From the NCBI RefSeq assembly GCF_019393635.1, contig NC_057862.1, positions 95,231,159 to 95,295,158 on the forward strand: 64,000 nucleotides of DNA, read 5' to 3'. Below the pieces are notes generated by a model. That model had not been told where the DNA came from and searched no databases. It worked only from the letters and a program-made list of their open reading frames with translations. The stretch's first letter is position 1. Each line of letters opens with the position of its first letter. Shown one piece after another: positions 26,001 to 38,000 of the stretch. The DNA comes from Dromiciops gliroides (Eukaryota; Chordata; Mammalia; Microbiotheria; Microbiotheriidae). The position numbers and the translations under genes are program-made.

Positions 26001-29000
26001 ACGCAATAACTTACCGCCTCAAAAACTTTGTAGGAATCACAAGGGAATGCAGAAAAGCCATCTGGGTTTAGGATACTATCTGAATAATACTTATAACTTC
26101 GCAGATGATTACATGCCACAAAATCTCGAGTTCCTGTAAAATTAGATGGGATAACACAGAAGGAGCACTGTATTATTTTTTCTGATCCAAAATTATTTTT
26201 GGAAATTTATGACATTTAAATAAGTCATTGACTTAATAGTTCATGGTCAAAATTTAAGGACATATCACACTTTTAAAAAAGTATAATTTATATTTTGTGA
26301 TATATTCAGGGATCATCAATACTCCCAGACCAAGTCTATAATTTCATAAATATTGGCAGCTCTTAGGAAGAGATTTCCTTTACCAACAGAGATTGGTGCA
26401 TTCTCTTCAACTTTGAGAGAAAACTGGGCTACCAAGAGGTTCATTGCCTTGTATAGCATAATGCAACCAGTATGTGTCAGAGGGAGGATTCAGCTGAGGT
26501 CTTCCTGAACCTAAGATCAGCTCTCAACCACTAGACTCCTCTGGCTCTCAATCAGTGGTTACCAAAATGGGGCCATATATACATGAGAGGGGGAAATTTA
26601 TTTTCAGGCATAATTGTTATATTTAGGTTTATGCAGTTTAATGAAGGACAAGCTGGACTGACCCAATGAAAATCTTTCACAAATTCATTTCCTTTCATAA
26701 CTACCTACCCCCAATCTAGGATGGAGATCTCATACAGCAGTGGAGTACTATGGAACAAACTGTAAAATCCATAGTTTTTCAAAAGAATAAGGGAAGGTGT
26801 TGTCAATATATCTTGGCAAGCTGGGCAAGATGGTGGTATGCATTTTACTAGTAACCCTGGTTATAGGCTTAATGGATTTACCTTCCCAGATTCCATTTAT
26901 ATCTACAATCTGTGAAATCATATTCTTCTCACATCCAGGCATATGCTTTCCTCCATTTGGGAAGAAATCAAGGTGTCCCACAATTTGACTCGTTCCAAAG
27001 CCTAAGACATTTTAAACAAGTGTTAAGTGGGTTTGAATGCATTGTCTCAAACTTAATTATGACTGATCATAATTGCAAGATTTGAGTGGGGAAGCTCACC
27101 CATATTAGGAATGATAGGAGCAATATCTGTGTGAATGACATCAACAAATTTGGCATCACTGGCATCCAATCGGACTTCTTCGGGAGTACCTTCAAAGCAA
27201 GGCTCAGCAGGATCCAACCCTGGAAGAAATATGGCTATATTTTGTTCTATTCTTATATCATATAACATGAGACATTATCAAATGGCAGCTATGACATGGT
27301 GTATAGAAAGCTAACTTCCAAGCCAGGAAGACCTGGGCTCTCTTCCTCCCTTTGATGTCTGATCTACTACACTGGATGTGTGATCTTGAGCAAGTAATTT
27401 AACCTCTTACTGTATTAAGCAATTCTCTAAGACTATAAATTGCAGAGACAGTGTGAACCTGAACTGGTACAGGCACTTCCACATCCAAGAATTCTTTATC
27501 AATGAAACAACAGTTCTAGGCTTTACCCCCAGGACATGTTATAGAAAATATCTATACATATATGCATTGTAATTTGTTGTATCATATAATAATATAATAC
27601 TTCACAATTAAGTAGTGCTTAAGGGTATATTTCCCTCATAGCATTCCTTTAAGATAGGTAATTTGAGTAACTATTATCTCCATTCTAAAGATGAGGAAAC
27701 TGAGGCTAAGAAGGTCAAGTGATTTGTCCAAAGATCTTATATATGTATGTATATAGATAATTATGGGGAAAGATAGTTTGAATTTGTTATTATTTTTAGA
27801 ATGTCCTTGATTCCTTTGTTATAAAAGGAATTTCCTTAGTTTCACAGAATTTACTTTTAGGATTCAATTCATAGGAATGAGAGATAACCACTTTTAGAAT
27901 TGTCAATCCCTTGAATATCACCAAGGTGTCATTAAGCCTGAGGGAAATAGAAGGATGAGGTGCTTTTAGCCTGTTATGAGAAGTTAAAACATTATGGATA
28001 ATTTCTCTCCTTTAACTAAATCATCTGAAAATACCAGATATTTTTTATAAATGCCCCTACTAGGCAGTCAAAATACAAATACAAAATTCAGATTATTCTG
28101 AGAATCCTTAAGATTTGCTGGCAAATTTGACAGAGCCATGATGTCAGAGAGGAAAAAAGAAGGAAAAGCTAAAAGTCTAAAATAACTTTTTAATCAATGT
28201 TCCCTGAAAATTTCATCTCATATGGATGGCAATATTATCTTTGTGAGGTAAAACAATCTAATTATCCCAGGACAGAAAATATAGTCAGATCCAGGCTCTC
28301 TTCCAACAAAATGCCCAATTTATATAAACTTTACCTATATGATGCTCATAGAAGGCAAAATGAAGTAGCATTCTAATATTTTACATAACAAAAGATCATC
28401 ATGTTCCTTTCATGTTCATCCTCATATCTTAACTACATCACAACAATGTTAGCACTGTGTTGCTGGTTTCACCATTTTAATCCTACCAGTGATTCGTCCA
28501 ATGAGGCCATTTGACCTTCTCCCAGCCTCTCCAGCAGCATGGGATCCCAGACTGTGGCCAATGATGTGGACATCATCAAGAGAGTATTCAAACTTGTTCT
28601 GATGAGAGAAAAGGTTTTCAGAAAGGGTTGGGTTGATATTAGTGACATGCCCATGACACACTTCTTGGTAATCTTTATTGAAAGTGGCTTCTCACTTCTC
28701 CTCAACAGAGAAATTAGGATATTTCTAACTTGTTAAGGAGAGGAAAATATTGAGGTTTCATGATTTATGGCTTTTATTCTGTAACTCAGGTTTTTTATTA
28801 AGCATCCTGTCTTTTTTTTTGGGGGGGGGAGGCAGGGCAATGAGGGTTAAGTGACTTGCCCAGGCTAACATAGCTTGTAAGTGTCACGTGTCTGAGGCTG
28901 GATTTGAACCTAGGTCCTCCTGAATCCTGGGCCAGTGCTTTATCCACTGCACCACCTAGCTGCCCCCCCCAAGCTTCCTGTCTTTAAGATTATTTCATCA

Positions 29001-32000
29001 TTTTTTGCAAAGGGGAAGATTTGATACCAGCCTCATCATGTAGAATTGTCAGAAGCTTGCCAAAGCAAAGATTTGGGATAAGAAGTGACAATGAAATAAT
29101 TACCCAGGCATCCACAGTTTGAGTCAAAGAAATTTCTCATGTCTTTTGTTGATAAGGAATATACATCATAGAATCATAGATTTGGTGGTGGAAGAGCCCT
29201 TGGAAGTCATCCCAGTTCATCCATTTCCATAGTAAGAAATGGAGACCCAGAAAATGGACTAGCCCAAGGTCACACAATGTAGGTAAATAGTGGAGCTTGG
29301 ATTTGAACCCAGGCCCTAAGACCCTAAATCAAGCATTCTTTCAACATTTATTTTTTTCATAAGATTGCGAGTTCCAATTTTTTCTCCCTCCCTCCCCTTC
29401 CCCCTTCCCAAGACAGAAAACAATCTGATATAGGTTATGTATGTACAATCACATTAAACATATTTCTGCATTAGTCATGTTGTGAAAGAAGAATCAGAAC
29501 AAAAGAGAAAACTCCAAAAAAGAAAAAATAGAAACAGTATTGTTCAATTTGCATTTAGACTCCACAATTCTTTTTTTCTGACTGTGGAGAGCATTTTCCA
29601 GCATGAGTACTTTGGAATTATCTTGGATCATTGTATTGCTGAGAAAAGCTAAGTCTATCACAGTTGATCATAACACAATGCTGTTGTAACTGTGTACAAT
29701 GTTCTCCTGGTTTTGCTCACTTCACTCTCTCCACTCAGCATCAGTCCACTTAAGTCCTTCCAAGTTTTTCTGAAATCTGCCTGGTCATTATTTCTTATAG
29801 CACAATAGTATTCCATTACATTCATATACCACAACTTCTTCAGTCATTCCCCAGTTTATGGGCATCCCCTCAATTTCCAATCCTTTGCCACCACAAAGAG
29901 AGCTGCTATAAATATTTTTGTACCTCTGGGTCATTTTCCCTTTTTTATAATCTCTTTGGGATATAGATCCAGTAGTCATATTACTAGGCCAAAGGGTATG
30001 CACAGCCCCATAGCCTTTGGGGGATAGTTCCAAATTGCTCTCTAGAATGGTTATGTCATTTCACAACTCCATCAAAAATGCATTAGTGTACCAATTTTTC
30101 CACAGCTTCTCCAACATTTATTATTTTACTTTCTTCATATTATCCGGTATGAAGTGGCACCTCAAAGTTGTTTTAATTTGCATTTCTCTAATCAATAGCA
30201 ATTTAGAACATTTTTATATGACAATAGATAGCTTTGATTTCTTCATCTAAAAACTTCCAAGCATTCTTTCCACTGTACCTCACTGCTTCCCAACATTTCC
30301 TAAACACTGATTTTGACACATGCACAAATAATTTGACCCTTTATAACTATCTAGGCATTATAGTTTAAAAAAACTAGCAAAATCAAGTCAACAAACATGT
30401 GAAAAACAACTGCAGGCAGTGGGGATGGGGAAGGTCAAATCAAACTAGTTTATTGATTTTTTTCCCCTTAAAAATGAACTGACTATGCAATTTAGTCAAT
30501 ATGGAAAAATAAATTTGTGTTAATAATAGCATTCATATAGTGCTTTAAACTTCTCAAAGCACTTTATAAATGTTCTCATTTTATCCTCACAAAAACCCCG
30601 GAAACTAGGTGCTATTATTATCTCCACTTTACAGATAAGGAAACCAAGGAAGAGAAAAATTAAGTGACTTGCCCAGGGTAACACAGCCAGTAAGTATCTG
30701 AGGCTAGAATTGAACTTGGTCTTCTAGACTCAAGGTCTAGCACTATATCCTCTGAACTGCTTTCATCTTCATTTGTAGACAAAAACCCAATTGTATCCAC
30801 ACTAATGGTTCCTTCTGGTCAACTAAAATCAACTCAACTCTCTGTATAGAAAGGTTCATGGTGACCTCTAGCAGTTGCATGGGCACATCATTCAGAAGAC
30901 AATGCATCAAGAGTAAGAGACAGGATGAAAACATCTAGTTACCTTAAGGGCATCCACAAGATAGGCTACTTCAGCCCCTACCACTCGAATATTGTGTGAG
31001 GCTTGAGTATATTCAGTCCGTGAACCCTTTCTCCAGTCCACACAGATACAGTTTACCTCTTCTACTTGAAAGAAATTCTAGAACAAATAGAACATATTTA
31101 GTTAAATTCTCAAAAGAATGTTAGGACACCCAAATTTTTGAAGATTTTTTTTCTTCTCACTAACCAGCATAATGACTATATATTCTATATTTCTATTTCT
31201 ATTATATTATCATATTTCTATATGATCTGTTCATGACCTTAAAAGATATGAACCGGGGCAGCTAGGTGTCATAGGGGATAAGTCACCGGCCCTAGATTCA
31301 GAAGGACCTGAGTTCAAATCCGGCCTCAGACACTTGACACTTATTAGCTGTGTGACCCTGAGCAAGTCACTTATCCCTCATTGCCCCACCCCCCCCAAAT
31401 TCTAAAAGATATGAACAAACACATTAATTAAAACTTTGGATGATCCACCCATTAAATTACTACTCTTTGACATTTAACATTGCAAACTATTAGTTTGGTC
31501 TTGCTGAAAATTAGCATCTTAAGTTCAGCAAGGACTTTGTTGAATGATTCCATTGCAGCGTGTGGAGAACTTTGTATCATGGGCAACTACAGAAAGTATG
31601 GCATATACTTTGTTGCAGTTATTAAGCAATAAGAGAGAGAGTTCTGTTTTCCCCAAGCAGGGCCTTTATATATGATTATAATTAGTAAGTGAAAAAAGTT
31701 GCTTGTTTTACAATATACAGTTTTCAAAGAAAATAAAGGGATTTTTGGACAAACTCAAAATTATGTTTAGAGCTCCATTATTGGAAAGGCATTTCACAAA
31801 AAACCTAATATTCTGCAGATATGCAGTTCAAACCTTTGGCCCTTCTAGCCATGTGTACCATACTGTAAAGCCATAACTAGCATGGGGCAAATGGGGCTTT
31901 GCACCAGGGAGCTGATATCCCAGGTAGGAGGTAAAGTGGAATATGGGATGCAATAACCTCTGCCTATAGTCCTGTAGCTATAGTTGCCTTTCCTGGAGAC

Positions 32001-35000
32001 CAGTTTCCTCTTCCCCACCCCCACCCTCCACCCAATACGGAACCTAGAAGGTAGAAGGGCTAGGACTATTTGGGGGTAGGGGATGGGTGGTACCTATGGG
32101 GAGTAATGGGTTTTCTGTGCCACCACGGTCCTCAACCACCCAAACAAATTTGCCACAGTTGTATTAATTATGGCTCTGTTGGTGACTTTTACCTTTATAT
32201 CTTGGATTCTTCACAGGAATTGAGGCTTTCTGAGAACCCATGCAATTAATACAAATGCTTTTTGAACTGGTTTGTGGAAGGCTTGAAGAGAGAGTCATTG
32301 AGGAAGAGAAAAAGAAAGATCTCTTGACTCCTGAGAGCCATGTTCCACCAGCAGAAGCCTGAGGCCCTGCTCTCTCAAACAGCAAGCCAGAGTACACTTG
32401 GAGAAGAAGCCTTGAGGAAACCAGACATTCATTCAACAACCCTTCAACCCTCCTATGCCTAGCTTCAGTAGTCTAGAACTCAAGCATGTAAGATCTGTCT
32501 CATTAGTAAGCCTTGATACCTCAATCCAAGAGCCATTGCTCCTTGAGAACATAAGGGGAAATGAGAATTATATCTGCTACAGTACTGTACAAGGAATGCT
32601 AGGACTGAATGGAAACAAGAATAACATTAGCTAGTATTTATTTAGCATTTTAGAGTTTGCAAAGCACTATACATATTTAACCTCCTTATATCTTTACCAT
32701 TACCCATTTTATTTTATTTTTAGTAGCATTTTATTTTTCCAGTTTCATGTAATATTGGTTTTCTTTTCTTTTTTTTAGTGAAGCAATTGGGGATAAGGGA
32801 TTTGCCCAGGGTCACACAGCTAGTAAGTGTTAAGTGTCTGAGGCCAGATTTGAGCTCAGGTACTCCTGACTCCAGGGCCAGTGCTTTATTCACTACGCCA
32901 CCCAGCTGCCCCCAATATTGGTTTTCAACATGCATTTTTATAAGATTTTGAGTTCCAGATTTTTCTCCCTCTCTCTCTTCCCTCCCTCCTCCCCAAGATT
33001 GCAAGAAATCTGTTATAGGTTACATATGTACAATCACATTAAACATATTTCAACATTAGTTATATTGTGAAAGACAAATCAGAATATAAAAGGAAATCCT
33101 AAAAGAAGAAAACAAAACAAAAAGTAAAAATAATATCATATCCCCTTTTTATAGCTGAACAAACTGAGTCTAAAAGAGATTAGGTGACTTGCCAAGGGTC
33201 ACTCAGCAAATCTCTGGCTAAGGTAGAATTTGCACTTAGACCATCCTGATTCTAAAGTCAAACCTCTATCCACTACACCAACCAGCTGCTACAAATTTAA
33301 ATAATCTAATTAAACACCTTACAATAGAATAAGGGGCATCTGTCATCAAGTAGTCTAATCTCTTGATTTTATCAGTGATGAAACCGAAGTCCAGAGTCGC
33401 AAAAATTCCCCTAAAGTATATCATTAGTAAGTAACAGAGTTGGAATTTGAACCCAATAACTCTGACTATAAATCCAGCACTTGCTCTCCATGTTCCCTCT
33501 CATATCAGTGAAGAAACAGATACATAGAACTGGCAAATGACTTGAAAAAGTCACATAGTAAATACTAAAGCCAGGATTAGCCTCCCAAATAAGTTCTCTT
33601 TCCATGTATAATCCTACCATGTCATAGGAAATTTTGTTTCTATGATATTAGAACAAATGTTCCTTTGTAGCTCACATCCTCACTGGTAGGAAAAAATGAT
33701 TTTATGATAGTTTTCCTTCCTTGTTATCTATTTTTTTCTCTATAGGGCAGCCTAAGTTGCACAGTAGATAGAGCACTGGCCCAGGAATCAGGAGGACCCG
33801 AGTTCAAATCTAGCCTCAGACACTTGTCACTACTAGCTGTGTGACCCTGGGCAAGTCACTTAAACCAACTGCCTCAAACATCCAGAGCCATCTCCAGTCG
33901 TTCTGATACCTATCTTGCTACTGGATCCAGATGGCTCTGGAAGAGAGAGTGAGGCTGTTGACTTTACATAGCCCTACATCACTTAAATCCAATTCACTGC
34001 AAGTCATGACATCACCTCCCCATGTCATGGTCCTCTTTGAGAACAAAGGACAAACAACAACAATTTTTCTCTCTCCAGTTTTCAATTACTCTAGAAAACT
34101 AGTGTAGTTCATCATGTATAAAATTGTGAAAAGAATAGGTTGTTATATAGCAATTGACATCATCTTTATACTCATTGTGGATTTCCCTCCAGTGAATTAA
34201 ATTATAGCAAATGGCCTGGGGCCATCATGCTGCCCTCATACATATTGGGTACTTAATAAATGTCTATTGGAAAATCCATGGAAGTGAAGAACTGAAAGGA
34301 TTAGCCCTTAGGTTAAACCTCGGGAAATGGGCACAACTTTTAACTGAGTTGTTTTGGGAGTCTTGGAGAAGTCGATGATCTCAGCACATAGTAGGTTATC
34401 AGCATACACTTTCTAAATGAGCAAATGAATTAATGTGTGTCACCAAAATACTATTTTGTTCAGGTCCTTGGGCTATTGGAAGCTGATTATTTTTAGTAGT
34501 AAGGTAAAAATTTCTTAATCCTTCTTTTTAAAAATAATACACATGATCAGAAGGAAACAACCATTTCCAGGTTTTGAACATTGAAATCAGAAGTAAAGGT
34601 TGAATGAATGAATGAATGCTTTGCTTTCAGTAAGAAGTCAGTCTAATGGAACATTTTTGTCCTTCCCCAAATTAAATATTTCATTTGGGAATTCAGGGAG
34701 AATAACAAACCCTGAAAAAAGACTAAGAGAGTACCTTCAGTGACAACATAAGAGTATAATCAAAGGCAACATGATAAGGTAGAAAGAACACTGGTCAGGG
34801 GGTCAAAAAGATCTTGCTGGTTACTTCACTGAGAAGGTCATAGGATCACAAGTAGTAAGCTTCAAAGGCAGAATTTGAATCCAGCTCCTTTGAGTCTAAA
34901 TCCAATGCTTTTCCCACTTCACTTCTTTTTCAGCAGTGTGAGCATAAGTGATAACACTTGACCACTTAGTTCTCTCATATACAGAATGAGGAAGGGGCCT

Positions 35001-38000
35001 TGTAAAGAAAGATAAGTATAACAGAAGTAGCGGACTAGGATTATTATTACTATTACCTTACCCTGCACATGTTTGACAGCCAGTTTTCTTCACCTTTGTC
35101 TATGTAGCCATGAATAATAAATCGAGTTTTTCTATTCTTGTTGAAATTAGAGCTTTTGATAGTTTCCAAATCTTCTGTAGAAATTATCTGAAAAGAAAGA
35201 AAAAATACATATCAACCCCTCCATTTTCTGAAGTATGATTCTTTCTATGTGAAGGGAAAAGCTTTGAGAAAAGGGATCTTTACATAGCTACACTAACCCT
35301 ACCTCAAATCACAGCCTACTTGGTAAATTCCATAGGAAATGCAGTGTAAAACATCTATTCTAATAATGATAGTGGGAGAAGTTTGAATGCACAAAAATAT
35401 GACATGGAAGGAAGAATTCTTTATCTGTTACTTTTAAAGCAATTATTCATAGTTTACATATGAAATATAGATCTTCAACTTGTTTACACACAGTTGTTTG
35501 CATGTTGTCTTCCCCATTAGGCTATGAACTCTTTAAGAGCAGACTCTTTTCCCTCTCTTTATATCTTTGGCAGTTGGCACAGTGCCTGGAACATTGTAGG
35601 TGCCTAATAAATACTTGTTGACATGAATGAACTTGACATATGAAAAAAAGTGACTCCCTGGAAAATTCATAGTGAAGGAAAACTTGGTCTTATTGTTTTT
35701 TAAAGGTTTCCAAATACTAAAAGTGCCTTCTCTTGTTCAGTGAGGAATTAGGAAATGTAGACAGCCTATTATTTCCTATAAATAATATGCACAAGTCATA
35801 AATCTTACAATAATAGCAGAACTTACTTGGTAGTTGTTTGGGTTTTCATTGGTATACAGAAGAAAACGGGTATTGATATCTTTTGGAGACCAGGGAAGCA
35901 ACTTAAGGGGTCTTTGTATAATACCAGTCCATGGTTTGTCATCTGTAAAGCATCCAAGTCTGGAAAAGCAAACTTCTTTTCCTGTAATAACCCCAAAAGG
36001 AATATCTCAGTAACAAAGTAAACTAGAAAGCAGTTTTGATGAGTTCTAGGCTACACAGAAGGAGGACTTGTTAAAAGAATGTTTTCGATTTTACTTCCTT
36101 CTTGTCAAAATCCCTAAATGTTTATACGTGACATCCATATTATTTCCTAATAGCTAAAGGCACAGTATTTTAAGTACTAAAGTGCCTCATTTATCTTATT
36201 GCCCTGGTAAGTCCTCCCCCAAACCCCCTTTTTTAGATCCCAACATTTCTGTGCTGGATCCAGAGGCAATAAAATCTTTGGAAAGCACACCTTATCCAAC
36301 CAATCAACAGACATGTATTAAGCACCTAGTATGTGACAGGCACTGTGCTAAGTACTGCTAAGATTATCTTAGCACTAGATGTGGTGGCCCACAGCATAGT
36401 CCCTGCTACCAGGGAGGCTAAATTTGAAGGACCTCTTCAACTCGGGATTTCTAAGTTGCAATATGCTCAGACTGGTCTCTATAGATAGAGTCATTCAGAA
36501 CAGGGGGCTACAATGTTGTCTATCTAGGTAGGGATTGAAATGATCCAGGTCAGAAAGAAAATAGATAAAAATTTCCAGTGGTGATTAGATGAGGACACTG
36601 AGTATGCCTGGGAGATATAGGGAGACCCAGTCTCAAAAAAGTATACCTTAAAGACAGACTAGTGCAGTAGAATAAACTTTGTTCTTGTAGCTTAAAGAAG
36701 TAGGTTTGAATTCCAGTCCTGACAACTTGCTCTAAAAAACATAAAGTGCTCTTCCCTCTTCTAGTGACAGACCTGACAGAAATTAAAAATTGTTCAGCAT
36801 CTGACATATCATTGTAGGTTGTCCTACAAAACAACAAAACTCAGCTGTCACGAACCCCAGGTAACAGAATTGTTTACCTTTATACTAAGAAAGTTGGAAA
36901 AGCACCAAAATCATACTGTGGTGTGTGCCTAGGAAGACTTTGAGGTATTCGTGCAGTGAGACCTAAAATTCTTATGAGGCTATCAAACACCCAAAAGCAT
37001 GTCAATAGGGCTGGCTCCATGTGTGCTAAATGTGTCCATGACAGGATCAAGTGTGCTTTCCTGACTGAGGAGCAGAAAATTGTTGTGAAGGTGTTGAAGG
37101 CACAGGCACAGAGTCAAAAAACGTAGATAAAAAGGATATTTTTTTAATGATAAAGTTAAAACATGAAAAAACCCATAAAGTAACACATAAATGTGATTTA
37201 TATTTTGTTACTAGTTTTATGACTCTGGACAAGTTGCAGTGTCTATGCCCATCAGTTTTCTTATTGCAAAATAGGGATGACAATAATACATAATAGTGTT
37301 GTTGGGGTATCAAGTGAGAAAAACTGTATATCCAGTTGCCTATAGCACCTGTCAGATCAGTCCCTTAAATTCAACATGCCTCAAACTGAACTCACCCCTT
37401 CACTCCAAAAACCTTTATTTATTTTAACTTGTCAGTTTCTGTTAATGGTAGCACCATCTTCCCAGTGTCTAAAGCCGGAAAACTCAAAGTAATTTTGGAT
37501 TTTTCTCTCTTCTCCACAGTAAATCAATTGCCAAGTCCTGCCTCTTTGACCTTTATAACATCTCTCACCTCCTGCCTTTCATTTCTGCTACCTCTACAAC
37601 CTTCCTATTTTAAAGGCCTCATCACTTCTCAGTTGGACAATAGCAATACTTTCTAATGGGTCTTTATGCCTCCACTTTCTCTGTTCTCTCTGTTATAATC
37701 TTGATAATGGAACCTTTCAAATATAACTCTTATCAAACAGCATCAGTGACTCCCCACTGTCTAATGGATAGAGTGTAAGGTTCTTGTCTTGACTTTAAAA
37801 GCTCTACACAATCCGATTTCATCCTACCTTTATAGCCTTATCTATTTCTGACAAATATCAATCCCTTTCATATATTCGTAGTCAAACTAGACTATTAACC
37901 ATCCCTCACTGTCATACTCTCTGCACCATGTACAGTCAGGAGTATAGTAAATAGAAGACTGGACTTGGAGTCAGAAAGACTTAGATACTTAGTTTGAGCT

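Larger units (their letters stand above)
32630..33290 (-). mobile_element. Old composite SINE split by an L1 end
   Basis: The left part (AGTTTGCAAAGCACTATAC) and right part (CTGAACAAACTGAGTC, AGGTGACTTGCCAAGGGTC) belong to one antisense MIR/MON1-like SINE, separated by an L1 3' end. Confidence 0.65.
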
